The notes: generated from the sequence alone by a model not told the origin. Shown: positions 9,525 through 19,100, numbered from the stretch's first letter. The stretch is 64,000 nt of DNA from PFJX01 sp964542455 (GCA_964542455.1 CAZIUC010000007.1:1-64000); one strand, 5' to 3'. Made by a program: numbers and translations.

Positions 9525-9937
9525 GGATGGTTTCTCCCCTCTCCCGCCGGGAGAGGGGCCGGGGGTGAGGGAACTCGGGTGGCGGTGTCGACAAGCCTGG
9601 ATCGAGCGCTCAGTCCCTCGCCAGGATTGGGCACCGGCGCGCCATCCAGCGTGGTTCCCTCTCCCCCGGCCCCTCCCCCGGAGGGGGAGGGGAGAAAGGT
9701 AGCCAGCTTGGCTTCTCTTTTGAGTTTCTTGATCGCCGCCTCGCGCCGATAGGCTTCCGCTTTATCGGCGGCGAGTTCCTGGTAGGCCAGTTCCACCGGG
9801 CGCCGCGCGCGGGTGTAGCGCGCCCCCAGTTTGCCGCCCGCGTTGTGTTCTCGCAGGCGGCGCTCCGGGTCGGTGGTCACGCCGGTGTAGAGCGTGTCGT
9901 CGGCGCAGCGCAGGATGTAGACGAACCAGGTCGGCAA
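9521..9937 (-). CDS. GIY-YIG nuclease-like protein with repeat-coded tail
   Basis: 138 aa. Residues 1-80 form a GIY-YIG domain of the small UPF0213/YhbQ-like type: FVYILRC, LYTGVTTD, an ERRLREHN helix and a Lys-rich end. Family members usually stop near residue 80-100. Here residues 81-138 are Pro/Gly/Ser-rich and are translated from two inverted copies of a C-rich interspersed repeat (9534-9571 and 9656-9694). The reading frame stays open through the repeat and ends in an ATGA overlap with tadA. The tail is therefore probably an acquired addition without its own fold. Six bases separate the gene from fusA2 upstream. Confidence 0.8.
   Translation of the reverse strand: MPTWFVYILRCADDTLYTGVTTDPERRLREHNAGGKLGARYTRARRPVELAYQELAADKAEAYRREAAIKKLKREAKLATFLPSPSGGGAGGEGTTLDGAPVPNPGEGLSARSRLVDTATRVPSPPAPLPAGEGRNHP
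9534..9694. repeat. Inverted pair of C-rich interspersed repeats (BIME-like)
   Basis: Bases 9534-9571 and 9656-9694 are inverted copies of one roughly 38-base unit rich in CCCTCTCCC/GGGAGAGGGG, separated by about 84 bases. Such paired palindromic units resemble bacterial interspersed mosaic elements and are normally intergenic. Here they lie inside the GIY-YIG reading frame. Confidence 0.7.
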
Positions 9938-9943
9938 GTGGGT

Positions 9944-11986
9944 TTACTGCTCGTCTTGCGACGCCGGTTTGAAGGCGGCGGCCAATTGCTGTTGCACGTT
10001 GGGCGGCACCTGTTCGTGGTGGCTGAATTCCAGGCTGTAGGAGCCCTGGCCGCCGGTGAGCGCTTTCAGCCGTGATTGCAGGTTTTCCAGCTCGGCGAGC
10101 GGCGCCTGGCCGCTGACCACGAGCATGCCGCCGCGTCCGCTTTCATGGCCGGTGATCTGGCCGCGGCGCGCGGAGAAGTCGCCGCTGACGTCGCCGATGG
10201 CGGATTCTGGCGTGGTCAGTTCGACCTGGACGATGGGTTCCAGCACCACCGGGCGGGCCTGTTCGGCGGCGGCCTGGAAGGCTTTCTTGCCGGCGCTGAC
10301 GAAGGCGATTTCCTTGCCGTCGACCGCGTGGCTCTTGCCATCGTAGACGGTGACGCGCACATCCTGCATCGGGAAGCCGGCGACGATGCCCAGTTCCATG
10401 GCCTGGCGCACACCCTTTTCCACGGCGGCGATGAAGGGACCGGGAATGGCGCCGCCTTTCACGGCATCGACGTATTCGAAGCCGGCGCCACGGGCCAAAG
10501 GTTCGATGCGCAGATAGACCTCGCCGAACTGGCCGGCGCCGCCAGTCTGTTTCTTGTGCCGGTAGTGGCCTTCTGCCTTCTGGGTGATGGTCTCGCGGTA
10601 GGGAATGGTGGGCGTGTGTGTTTCCACTTCCAGGCGGAACTGTTCGCGCATCTTTTCCAGCACGAATTTCAAATGGTTTTCACCCTGGCCGCGAATCACG
10701 GCTTCGTGCGTGGTGGGGTCGTGATCGACGTGCAGGCCGGGGTCTTCGGCGCACAGGCGGTGGAGTATCTCGGACAGCTTGTCGACCTCAGTCTGCTTCT
10801 TCGGCCGCACCGCGAGACCGTAGACGGCGTGCGGGAATTCCAGCGGCTGCATGTGGATGTGGTCGTCTTCCGGGGCGTCGTGCAGCACGGCGTCGAAGCC
10901 GAGATCGTCGATTTTGGCCACGGCGCAGATATCGCCGGGAATGCAGGCTTTGACTTCTTCCAGTTGCTTGCCCTGGAGGCGATACAGGTGACTGACCTTG
11001 AACGGCTTGCGCGATTCACCGATGTAGAGCTGTGAATCCGGCGTGACGGTGCCCTGATGCACCCGGAATACCGCGGTCTTGCCGACATAGGGGTCGATTT
11101 CGACCTTGAATACATGGGCGAGCACGTGTTTGTCCGGGTCCGGCACGGCGCGCAGCGGTTGCGCGGCCTCGCCTTCGCCCTGAACGAACAGGGGCGGGTT
11201 GCCTTCGGTGGGGTTGGGCAGCAGCTTGGCGATGATGTCGAGCAACTCGGGTATGCCGGCGCCGCTGCTGGCGGAAACGAAGCACACCGGTACCAGATGG
11301 TTTTCGCGCAGGGCTTTTTCGAACGGGGCGTGCAGTTGTTCCGGCGCGACCTCACCCTGTTCCAGGTAAATATTCATCAGGTCTTCATCGACTTCCACGA
11401 CCTGGTCGACCAGAGCGCTGTGGGCATCCGCCACGGAGGAGAAGTCGGACTCGCCACCGGGGTTGAAGAAGCAATCGGTGACCTTGGCTCCACCCCCGGC
11501 CGGCAGGTTGATCGGCAGGCATTCGCGGCCGAAGGCGGTCTGTATTTCGGAGAGCAGGGCTGGAAGATCGAGTTCTTCCGAGTCGATCTTGTTGATCACG
11601 ATCATGCGGCACAGCTTGCGTGTCTGCGCCCAGTGCATCATGCGGTGCGCGGTGAGTTCCAGGCCTTTCTTCGGATCGATCACCACCACGGCGGTTTCGA
11701 TGGCATCCAGGGCGCACATGGCCTGTCCCATAAAGTCGGGATAACCGGGGGTGTCGAGCAGATTGACGCGGGTGCCTTGATGATCGAGATGGGCAACCGC
11801 CACCTTGATCGAATGCTGATGGGTTTTCTCCAGCGCGTCGTAGTCGCATACGGTGTTGCCGCGTTCCACCGTTCCCGCGCTGGGGATGGCGCCGCTGGCG
11901 GCGAGCAGGGCTTCGATCAGGCTGGTTTTGCCTGCGCCGCCGTGGCCGACCAGGGCCAGGGTGCGGATGTCTTGAGGTGTGGTCAT
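9944..11986 (-). CDS. fusA2: Elongation factor G-like GTPase
   Basis: 680 aa translational GTPase of the EF-G2 type. P-loop GHGGAGKTS, switch region DTPGYPDF and NKID (canonical EF-G has NKMD) are near the N-terminus, followed by domains II-V with the EF-G fold. It lacks the str operon context (rpsL-rpsG-fusA-tuf), so it is the accessory paralogue rather than the main EF-G. Its role could be in ribosome recycling or stress translation; the sequence does not decide. It heads a compact run with the GIY-YIG gene (6-base gap), tadA and the transpeptidase. Confidence 0.88.
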   Translation of the reverse strand: MTTPQDIRTLALVGHGGAGKTSLIEALLAASGAIPSAGTVERGNTVCDYDALEKTHQHSIKVAVAHLDHQGTRVNLLDTPGYPDFMGQAMCALDAIETAVVVIDPKKGLELTAHRMMHWAQTRKLCRMIVINKIDSEELDLPALLSEIQTAFGRECLPINLPAGGGAKVTDCFFNPGGESDFSSVADAHSALVDQVVEVDEDLMNIYLEQGEVAPEQLHAPFEKALRENHLVPVCFVSASSGAGIPELLDIIAKLLPNPTEGNPPLFVQGEGEAAQPLRAVPDPDKHVLAHVFKVEIDPYVGKTAVFRVHQGTVTPDSQLYIGESRKPFKVSHLYRLQGKQLEEVKACIPGDICAVAKIDDLGFDAVLHDAPEDDHIHMQPLEFPHAVYGLAVRPKKQTEVDKLSEILHRLCAEDPGLHVDHDPTTHEAVIRGQGENHLKFVLEKMREQFRLEVETHTPTIPYRETITQKAEGHYRHKKQTGGAGQFGEVYLRIEPLARGAGFEYVDAVKGGAIPGPFIAAVEKGVRQAMELGIVAGFPMQDVRVTVYDGKSHAVDGKEIAFVSAGKKAFQAAAEQARPVVLEPIVQVELTTPESAIGDVSGDFSARRGQITGHESGRGGMLVVSGQAPLAELENLQSRLKALTGGQGSYSLEFSHHEQVPPNVQQQLAAAFKPASQDEQ

Positions 11987-12041
11987 GATGGTTTTCTGTG
12001 GGTAAGTATTACGGGAGAAAGCAGGCGGGGAAGAGTGAAAA

Positions 12042-12818
12042 TCAGGCCGCTTCCTGGAAAAATTCGCCTCGATTGGTCATCAGTTCCCAGACCGGCGGCG
12101 CTATCCGTTTGATGTTGGGAAGAGAGCCTGCCACCGTTGTGAGGCAGGGGACGCGCATGCCGTGGTATTCCGCATCGGGCCCGATGCGGTCGAAAACCAC
12201 GCCAAAACGGCCCAGCAGCCTGAGCAACGCTGGTTCCATGACCGCATAGCAGTGGCTGACGTCATGCGTGTACATCATGCGTATCACCGCGGCGAACAGG
12301 CCCAGTGATATATGCGGCAGTACGCGGCGTTCGTCGTCCTCGAAATACACTTCGATATCGGAGGCCACGCCGGAGATGCTGCTGGACTCGCCGAGACGCC
12401 GCTTGAAGACCTTGGAAACGGCGAAGCGCGATATTTCGCCCAGATGCGCGCGGATCGACACATCTTTCACCGGCTCATCCAGTTTGCAGTGCAATTCGAT
12501 AGGGTAGGGCGCCTCGGGCGCGCCGTGTCTGGGCAGAATGAGACGCGCGGTGGCCGCATAGACACCGGTACGGCGGTGACGCAACAGATAGTGGTCGGAG
12601 CGGGCGTCGAACTCATCGTCTTCCCAGTGAATTAGTTGACCGTCGGCATCGACACCCGTGTGGCAATCCGCCTCGGTCTCGAAGCCGGTTTCCACTACAT
12701 AGACCTGATAGCGCAACTGAAAAACCTGAGCTCGCAATTCATCCGTGTCGGCATGAACCAGTTCAAAGTATTGGTTGAAGGCGGTGAGCAGATCTTGCTG
12801 CATGGATTCGTTGTTCAT
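12042..12818 (-). CDS. PEP-CTERM/exosortase-associated acyltransferase
   Basis: 258 aa GNAT-fold protein resembling the PEP-CTERM/exosortase system-associated acyltransferase family, related to acyl-homoserine-lactone and N-acyl amino acid synthases. Seen: the N-terminal FQLRYQVYVVETGFE block, a DEFDARSDHYLLRH segment, EISRFAVSK and the C-terminal PALLRLLGRFGVVFDRIG block. In the family it accompanies exosortase (EpsH) loci, but no exosortase, PEP-CTERM protein or polysaccharide gene is in this window. It is divergent from sucA with a 180-base spacer. The substrate is unknown. The family call rests on recognition of these motifs. Confidence 0.75.
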   Translation of the reverse strand: MNNESMQQDLLTAFNQYFELVHADTDELRAQVFQLRYQVYVVETGFETEADCHTGVDADGQLIHWEDDEFDARSDHYLLRHRRTGVYAATARLILPRHGAPEAPYPIELHCKLDEPVKDVSIRAHLGEISRFAVSKVFKRRLGESSSISGVASDIEVYFEDDERRVLPHISLGLFAAVIRMMYTHDVSHCYAVMEPALLRLLGRFGVVFDRIGPDAEYHGMRVPCLTTVAGSLPNIKRIAPPVWELMTNRGEFFQEAA

Positions 12819-12998
12819 GCTGTCTGGCTGGCTGTTCCGTCAGAGTAACGAAGCGGATGGAGAAGGTAAACAAGGTATTTATGTCGGGAAAGGGTTTGGC
12901 ACTGCAAAACCGCCGCTTCCGCCCTGAAAAATCATCTTGCACTGCAACACGCCACCCGTTAGCGTGCGCGCAGCATCAACTTAACCAAGAGTCCAGGT

Positions 12999-15749
12999 AT
13001 GCAGCGCGATTTTCTCCCCGTCACAGCCTTGTTTTCCGGTAGCGCGGATTACCTGGCCGCGCTCGAATCCGAACGACCGGAGTTGCTTCCGCCACCGCCG
13101 CCGCGCGCCTCATTTGCGTCCACTCCGTCGCGTTTCCCGAAGAAGGAAGCGATCGAAGTTTCCGATCTGCCGTTGCTGAAATGTGAAGCGAGCCAGGTCG
13201 GCGTGTTGCAGCTCATCAATGCCTATCGCTTTCGCGGTTTCCGCGCCGCCGATCTGGACCCGCTCAAGCACCTGCCGCAGCCGCCCATTCCGGAGCTGGA
13301 TCCGGCCAATCACGGCCTCACCGCCGCCGAGTTGGATGAGGAATTTGATACCGGTTCGCTGGTCGGCCCGGCCCGCGATACTTTGCGCAATATCATCGCG
13401 CGGGTGCGGCGCACGTATTGCGGCACGCTGGCGCCGGAATACATGCACCTCACCAGTACCACGCAGAAACGCTGGTTGCAGCAGCGGCTGGAGGGTGAGA
13501 CAGGAGGGATAGGCGGCCAGGAAATGACGCCGCAACTGCAGCGCTGGCTGCTGGCGCAACTCACCGCCGCCGAGACCCTGGAAAAGACTCTGCATACCCG
13601 TTTCGTCGGCCAGAAGCGCTTTTCGCTGGAAGGCGGCGAGTCGCTGATTCCGCTGCTCAATTTCCTGCTCGAACTGGCCGCCCGCGCGGGGGTACAGGAA
13701 ATCGGCCTGGGCATGGCGCATCGAGGGCGCCTCAATGTGTTGCATAACGTGATGCGGCGCTCGGTGATCGAGTTGTTCGAGCATGCACACCATGCGCTTG
13801 GTAACGCGCAACGCACCGGCGATGTGAAATATCACCAGGGCTTCGCCGCCGACCTGGAGACGGCGGGTGGTCCGATACGCACCGTGTTGTCGTTCAATCC
13901 ATCGCATCTGGAAATCGTCAATCCGGTGGTGGAAGGCTGGGTGCGCGCGCAACAGCAGCGTCGCGGCGATAGCGATGGCAGCCTGGTGATGCCGGTGTTG
14001 ATCCACGGCGATGCCGCGATGGCCGGCCAGGGCGTGGTGATGGAAACGCTGAACATGGCGGCCACCCGTGGCTTTACGACCGGCGGCACGCTGCATATCG
14101 TCATCAACAATCAGATCGGCTTCACCACCTCCGACCCGCGCGATGCCCGTTCCAGCCTGTATTGCACCGATGTGATGAAGATCGTCGAGGCGCCGGTGTT
14201 GCATGTGAACGGCGACGATCCGGAAGCGGTGCTGCGGGCGGTGGCGATCGCGCTGGAATATCGCATGGCGTTCAAGCGCGATATTGCCATCGATCTGATC
14301 TGTTACCGCCGCCTCGGCCACAACGAGCAGGACGAGCCGATGGCCACGCAGCCGCTCATGTATCACTGTATCCAGGCATTGCCGAGCACGCGGACACTCT
14401 ACGCGCAAAGGCTGGCCGAGCAGGACTTGGTGGACAGCGCTGAAGCGGAATCCATGGTGCAGGCCTTCCGTGCCAGCCTGGACGCGCGTATTGGCCATCA
14501 GACACCGGCGAAAAGTCCCTACGCGGCGGATTGGAGTCCCTACAAAGGCACTCACTGGCGCGATGCCGCGCCCACGGCCATTCCCGAGCCGCGCTTGCAG
14601 GCACTGGCGCGACGGCTCACCGCCGTGCCGGACGATTTTGTCCTGAATCCCCGCGTGCAGAAGATCATCGACGACCGTCGCCAGATGGGTGAAGGCACAC
14701 TGCCACTGGACTGGGGCATGGGCGAAAGCCTGGCCTATGCCAGCCTGCTGACCGACGGCACGCCGGTGCGCCTGACCGGGCAGGATTCCGGGCGTGGTAC
14801 CTTCTTCCACCGCCATGCCGTGCTGCATGACCAGGAGCGGGAAAACTGGAATGACGGGGTCTACATCCCGTTGCAGAACCTGATTCCCGGCCAGGCCAAT
14901 TTCCTGGTGGTGGATTCCGTGCTTTCCGAGGAAGCCGTGCTCGGCTTCGAATACGGCTACGCCAGCACCGCGCCGGATCAACTGGTGATCTGGGAGGCGC
15001 AGTTCGGCGATTTCGTCAATGGCGCCCAGGTCGTGGTGGACCAGTTCATCGCCGCCGCCGAAAGCAAGTGGGGGTTGCTTTCCGGCCTCACCCTGTTCCT
15101 GCCGCATGGTTACGAGGGCCAGGGGCCGGAACACTCCTCCGGACGCATCGAACGCTTCCTGCAACTGGCCGCGCATGACAATTTCCAGATCGTGCAGCCC
15201 ACCACGCCGGCGCAGATGTTCCATTTGCTGCGCCGCCAGGTGGTGCGCCCCTACCGCAAGCCCTTGATCGTGTTCACCCCCAAGAGCCTGCTGCGCCACC
15301 CGGATGCCAGCTCCAGCCTGGACGAACTCGCTCAGGGAGCTTTCCGACCGCTCATCGACGAAGTCGATGCCCTCGACCCGGCGCAAGTCACCCGCCTGGT
15401 GTTCTGCTCCGGGCGCCTTTATTACGACCTGCTGCGCACGCGCCGGACACAGGAAAGCCAGGACATCGCCATCGTCCGCATCGAACAGCTCTACCCCTGG
15501 CCGGACTTGGAAATGAATGCGTTGCTGGCGCGCTACCCGAATGTGAACGACATCGTCTGGGCACAGGACGAGCCGCTCAACCAGGGCGCCTGGCGCTATG
15601 CCGCCTATCCCATCCGCCTGGCCACCGGCATCACCTTGCGTTATGCCGGCCGCCCCGAGTCCTCTTCGCCCGCCGCCGGCTACGCCAGCCTGCACAAGCT
15701 GCAACTAGATGAAATCCTCGGCACGGCGCTGGGGCCGGCAAGCGCGTAG
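12999..15749 (+). CDS. sucA: 2-oxoglutarate dehydrogenase E1 component
   Basis: 916 aa thiamine-diphosphate enzyme that decarboxylates 2-oxoglutarate in the TCA cycle and passes succinyl to the E2 lipoyl domain. Seen: the E1-type AHRGRLNVL motif, HGDAAMAGQGVV, the ThDP/Mg region with NNQIGFTT, RLGHNEQDEP and the C-terminal transketolase-like half. Length fits the family (900-950). The N-terminus lacks the usual YLxGAN-like start but has a related SADYLAALE. CAGG lies just before the ATG. The usual sucB and lpdA do not follow; the next gene is convergent. E2 and E3 must be encoded elsewhere. Confidence 0.92.
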   Translation: MQRDFLPVTALFSGSADYLAALESERPELLPPPPPRASFASTPSRFPKKEAIEVSDLPLLKCEASQVGVLQLINAYRFRGFRAADLDPLKHLPQPPIPELDPANHGLTAAELDEEFDTGSLVGPARDTLRNIIARVRRTYCGTLAPEYMHLTSTTQKRWLQQRLEGETGGIGGQEMTPQLQRWLLAQLTAAETLEKTLHTRFVGQKRFSLEGGESLIPLLNFLLELAARAGVQEIGLGMAHRGRLNVLHNVMRRSVIELFEHAHHALGNAQRTGDVKYHQGFAADLETAGGPIRTVLSFNPSHLEIVNPVVEGWVRAQQQRRGDSDGSLVMPVLIHGDAAMAGQGVVMETLNMAATRGFTTGGTLHIVINNQIGFTTSDPRDARSSLYCTDVMKIVEAPVLHVNGDDPEAVLRAVAIALEYRMAFKRDIAIDLICYRRLGHNEQDEPMATQPLMYHCIQALPSTRTLYAQRLAEQDLVDSAEAESMVQAFRASLDARIGHQTPAKSPYAADWSPYKGTHWRDAAPTAIPEPRLQALARRLTAVPDDFVLNPRVQKIIDDRRQMGEGTLPLDWGMGESLAYASLLTDGTPVRLTGQDSGRGTFFHRHAVLHDQERENWNDGVYIPLQNLIPGQANFLVVDSVLSEEAVLGFEYGYASTAPDQLVIWEAQFGDFVNGAQVVVDQFIAAAESKWGLLSGLTLFLPHGYEGQGPEHSSGRIERFLQLAAHDNFQIVQPTTPAQMFHLLRRQVVRPYRKPLIVFTPKSLLRHPDASSSLDELAQGAFRPLIDEVDALDPAQVTRLVFCSGRLYYDLLRTRRTQESQDIAIVRIEQLYPWPDLEMNALLARYPNVNDIVWAQDEPLNQGAWRYAAYPIRLATGITLRYAGRPESSSPAAGYASLHKLQLDEILGTALGPASA

Positions 15750-15776
15750 GGCGAGTCGCGCGAGCTGTTCAGGTCG

Positions 15777-17060
15777 TTACCTTCCCAACGCCGGCACACC
15801 CAGCACGCCTTCTTCTCCGGTCCGCCGGGCAATGATCACCGCGCCGCAGGAATCGCTGAAGACGTTGACCGAGGTGCGGCACATATCCAGCACCCGGTCG
15901 ACCGCCAGAATCAGGCCGATGGCCTCCACCGGCAGGCCGACGGCGGCCAGGATGATGGCGATGGCGACCAGACTGGCCGAGGGAATCGCGGCCACGCCGA
16001 TGGAGGTCACCAGCGCCATCAACACGATGGTGAATTGCTGGACGAAACCCAGTTCGATGCCATAGGCCTGGGCGATGAACATCGCCGCAACGCACTCATA
16101 CAAGGCCGTGCCATCCATGTTGACCGTCGCCCCCAGCGGCAGGACAAAGCTGCTGGTGCGGTTGGAAACGCCGGCATTCTTCTCCACGCATTCCATGGTC
16201 AGCGGCAACGTGGCGGCGGAGGAACTGGTGGAAAACGCGGTCAGCAGCGCCGGCGCCATGGCGCGGTAGTGCCGCAGCGGATCGACCCGCCCGACGAAAT
16301 AAAGCAGCAAGGGCAGGACCACCAGCATGTGCACCGTCAGCCCCGCCAGCACGCTGAGGAAGAACCACGCCAGGGGAACGAACGCCGCATAGCCGGTGCC
16401 GGCCACCACCTTGGCGACCAGCCCGAATACGCCGATGGGCGCGAATTGCATTACCCAATCGGTGATTTTCAGCATCACCTGAAACGTGCCCTGCCAGAAG
16501 TTGTACAGGCTCTCCGCATAGGCCTCCTCGATCCGGGTCATGAAGAAGCCGAACAACAGGCTGAAGAAAATCAGCCCCAGCATCTGGCCATCCGCCGCCG
16601 CCGCGACCACATTGGTCGGCACCATGCGCAGGAAAACCTCGACCAGATCGCCCGTGCCTTTGCCTTCCACCCGGGCGACCACATCGCCGGCATGCTCGGA
16701 CAGGCCGATCAGGTGCCTGGCCGGTTCGCCATCCACCAGGCCCGGCGCCACGGTGTTGACGACGACCAGGCCGACCAGAATGGCAAACAGGCTGGTGGTC
16801 AGGTAGTACAGCAGGGTTTTCAAGCCCAGCCTGCCGAACGCGCCGCCCGAGCCTATGCCGGCGATGCCGACGATGATGGACGACATCACCAGCGGCACGA
16901 TCAACATCTTCAGGGCATTCAGGAACAGGGTGCCGATAAAATCGAACACCGCATAAAACGTCACGCCGAACAGCGCCGAATCCGTCCCCGCCAGTGTGCC
17001 GGCAATGGCGGCCAGCAGCAGGGCAATGAGAATTTGCCAATGTAATTTCAGCTTTGTCAT
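15777..17060 (-). CDS. Dicarboxylate/amino acid:cation symporter
   Basis: 427 aa inner-membrane transporter of the DAACS (GltP/DctA) family, importing C4-dicarboxylates or glutamate with H+ or Na+. About eight membrane helices are visible. The signature serine-rich loop (SSSAATLPLTME) and the NMDGTALYE motif of the substrate site are present. The start at 17060 is preferred over an upstream frame at 17129 because AGGAG precedes it at good spacing and the sequence then begins MTKLKLHWQ, like relatives. It is tail to tail with sucA. Supplying TCA intermediates would fit that neighbour, but this is inference. Confidence 0.9.
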   Translation of the reverse strand: MTKLKLHWQILIALLLAAIAGTLAGTDSALFGVTFYAVFDFIGTLFLNALKMLIVPLVMSSIIVGIAGIGSGGAFGRLGLKTLLYYLTTSLFAILVGLVVVNTVAPGLVDGEPARHLIGLSEHAGDVVARVEGKGTGDLVEVFLRMVPTNVVAAAADGQMLGLIFFSLLFGFFMTRIEEAYAESLYNFWQGTFQVMLKITDWVMQFAPIGVFGLVAKVVAGTGYAAFVPLAWFFLSVLAGLTVHMLVVLPLLLYFVGRVDPLRHYRAMAPALLTAFSTSSSAATLPLTMECVEKNAGVSNRTSSFVLPLGATVNMDGTALYECVAAMFIAQAYGIELGFVQQFTIVLMALVTSIGVAAIPSASLVAIAIILAAVGLPVEAIGLILAVDRVLDMCRTSVNVFSDSCGAVIIARRTGEEGVLGVPALGR

Positions 17061-17285
17061 TCTTGGGCTCCTGTTCTGGGTAGGCTGCCAGGTAGGCAAT
17101 GCAGTCGAATACCACGGAATCGACCACAATGCGAAGCGCCTGGTGCGTTCATGTAGCGCCGGCTTCCAGCCGGCATCTTTGACACAACTTACCGAAGGGT
17201 AAGGGCTTGATCAAAAGGCAGGCGTTACATGCTTCCCGCATTTCTCCCGCCGGCCTGACCGGCGCATAAAAACTGGAACCGAAAC
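17061..17285. repeat. Spacer with GTAGCGCCGGC hairpin
   Basis: This is the divergent region between the symporter and antiporter genes. Bases 17153-17175 belong to the GTAGCGC-type repeat family, with a GCCGGCTTCCAGCCGGC hairpin. No gene or clear promoter was recognised in the rest. Confidence 0.5.
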
Positions 17286-19100
17286 ATGATCGAACACCAA
17301 CTGATCAGCCTCTCCGCCGTCATCGCCCTGGGCACTTTCGCCCAGTGGCTGGGCTGGCGCATGGGGTTTCCTTCCATTCTGTTGCTGCTGCTGTTCGGCA
17401 TTCTGGCGGGGCCGGTGGCCGGCCTGGTGCGGCCGGCGGACATGCTGGGGGGCCTGCTTTATCCGGTCGTGACCTTGTCGGTGGCCCTGATCCTGTTCGA
17501 GGGGGGCTTGAGCCTGTCGGTGAAGGAGTTTCGCGCCGTGGGTGGCATCGTCGCCCGGTTGGTGTCGCTGGGCATGCTGGTCACCTGGGGGCTGACCCTG
17601 CTGGCGGCGCACTGGCTGCTGGGCCTGGACTGGCCCATGGCGATCCTGCTGGGCGCGGTGCTGGTGGTATCCGGCCCCACAGTCGTGGTGCCCATGCTGC
17701 AACACATCCGCCCCACCGGGCCCACTGGGCCGGCGCTCAAGTGGGAAGGCATCGTCATCGACCCGGTGGGCGCCGTGCTCGCGGTCCTGGTATTCGAGGC
17801 GATGGTGGCGGGGCAGCCGACCTGGACCCAGACCGCCGTCAGCCTCGGTCTGACGGCGGTCACCGGCACTCTGCTGGGCCTCGCCGGCGCGGCGGGCATG
17901 GTGCTCATGATCAAGCGGGAATGGCTGCCGGATGCCCTGCATGTGCCGATGATGGTGTCTCTGGTGGTGGTGGTGTTCACCGCTTCCGATCATCTGCAAT
18001 CCGAATCCGGCCTGCTGGCGGTGACGGTGCTGGGCTTCGCCATGGCCAACCAGAAATACGTGCCGGTGCAGCACATCGTGGAGTTCAAGGAGAACCTGCG
18101 CATGATGCTCATCGCCACCATCTTCATTCTCCTGGCGGCCAATCTCAAAGCCGCCGATTTGCAGTCTCTGGGGTTCGGCAGCTTCGTCTTTCTGGCCGCC
18201 TTGCTGTTGCTGGTCCGGCCGACGGCGGTATTCGTCGCCACTTTGGGCACCCGTCTCGAATATCGGGAAAAGCTGTTCATGTCCTGGCTGGCGCCGCGCG
18301 GCATCGTGGCGGCGGCGGTGGCCTCGGTGTTCGCCCTGCGCCTGGATGAACTGGGCTACCCGGGCGCGGACCGGCTGGTGGCCATCACCTTCTTCGTCAT
18401 CATCGGCACGGTGGTGGTCTACGGCCTGACCTCGGCCCCCCTGGCGCGGCGCCTGGGCCTGACCAAGACGGGCGCGGACGGGGTGTTGGTATTGGGTGGT
18501 CATGCCTGGGTACGCGGCCTCGCCAAGGCGCTGAATGACGAGCGGGTGCCGGTGATGCTGGTGGACAACAACTGGTACAACGTGCGCCAGGCGCGCATGG
18601 AAGGCGTTCCCGCCTTCTACTCCAACGTCTATTCCGACACGGTGCTGGAGCGGGTGGAACTGGGCGGTATCGGCCGGCTGCTCGCCATGACCGGCAACGA
18701 CGAAGTCAACTCCCTGGTGGCGCTGCATTTCACGCCCATCTTTGGGCGCAACCAGATCTATCAACTCGCCCCGGAAGAGCAAAAACTCAGTGGTGCCGTT
18801 TCCCGCCACCTGCGCGGCCGCTCCCTGTTCGCCACGGGCCTCACCCACTCCGAAATGAGCCGGCGCTTTTATGCCGGCTGGACCTTCAAGAAAACCCGGA
18901 TAAGCGAGAGCTTCGACTACGAGGCCTTTCTTGCCCGCCATCAAAACCAGGTGGTGCCGATGTTCCTGATCGGCGAAGGCGGGCGATTACAGATACTCGC
19001 GGCCGACGGCAACGTGAAGCCCGACACCGGGCAAACCATGATCAGCCTGGCCAAGCCCCTGCCGCCACAGGAGGACAAAACAGCGGTTGAGCCGAGCTGA
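17286..19100 (+). CDS. CPA-type Na+(K+)/H+ antiporter with TrkA-N-like domain
   Basis: 604 aa membrane protein. Twelve or so hydrophobic segments span residues 5-395, with LFEGGLSLS and the DPVGAVLAVLVFE region containing the conserved ion-binding Asp of CPA antiporters. The C-terminal cytoplasmic part (about 400-520) has a Rossmann-like LVLGGHAWVRGLAKAL nucleotide motif, like TrkA-N/RCK domains that gate transport by NAD(H) or nucleotides. The role is probably K+ or Na+ efflux for pH or osmotic balance. AACCGAAAC precedes the ATG, so the ribosome site is weak. It stands alone on the + strand. Confidence 0.88.
   Translation: MIEHQLISLSAVIALGTFAQWLGWRMGFPSILLLLLFGILAGPVAGLVRPADMLGGLLYPVVTLSVALILFEGGLSLSVKEFRAVGGIVARLVSLGMLVTWGLTLLAAHWLLGLDWPMAILLGAVLVVSGPTVVVPMLQHIRPTGPTGPALKWEGIVIDPVGAVLAVLVFEAMVAGQPTWTQTAVSLGLTAVTGTLLGLAGAAGMVLMIKREWLPDALHVPMMVSLVVVVFTASDHLQSESGLLAVTVLGFAMANQKYVPVQHIVEFKENLRMMLIATIFILLAANLKAADLQSLGFGSFVFLAALLLLVRPTAVFVATLGTRLEYREKLFMSWLAPRGIVAAAVASVFALRLDELGYPGADRLVAITFFVIIGTVVVYGLTSAPLARRLGLTKTGADGVLVLGGHAWVRGLAKALNDERVPVMLVDNNWYNVRQARMEGVPAFYSNVYSDTVLERVELGGIGRLLAMTGNDEVNSLVALHFTPIFGRNQIYQLAPEEQKLSGAVSRHLRGRSLFATGLTHSEMSRRFYAGWTFKKTRISESFDYEAFLARHQNQVVPMFLIGEGGRLQILAADGNVKPDTGQTMISLAKPLPPQEDKTAVEPS

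Noticed and set aside
12861..12990. Possible sigma-54 promoter (TTGGCACTGCA) before sucA
   Set aside because: The second half does not match the TTGC box at the required spacing.
13110..15704. An 864-codon open frame antisense to sucA
   Set aside because: It is His/Gln/Arg-rich with no recognisable domain and mirrors a well-supported gene; high GC content keeps antisense frames open.
16035..17045. A 336-codon + strand frame across the symporter
   Set aside because: Shadow frame of the DAACS gene, with no ribosome site or homology.
17211..18944. A 577-codon antisense frame over the antiporter
   Set aside because: Very His/Gln/Arg-rich composition and no motif; it is the shadow of a membrane protein gene.
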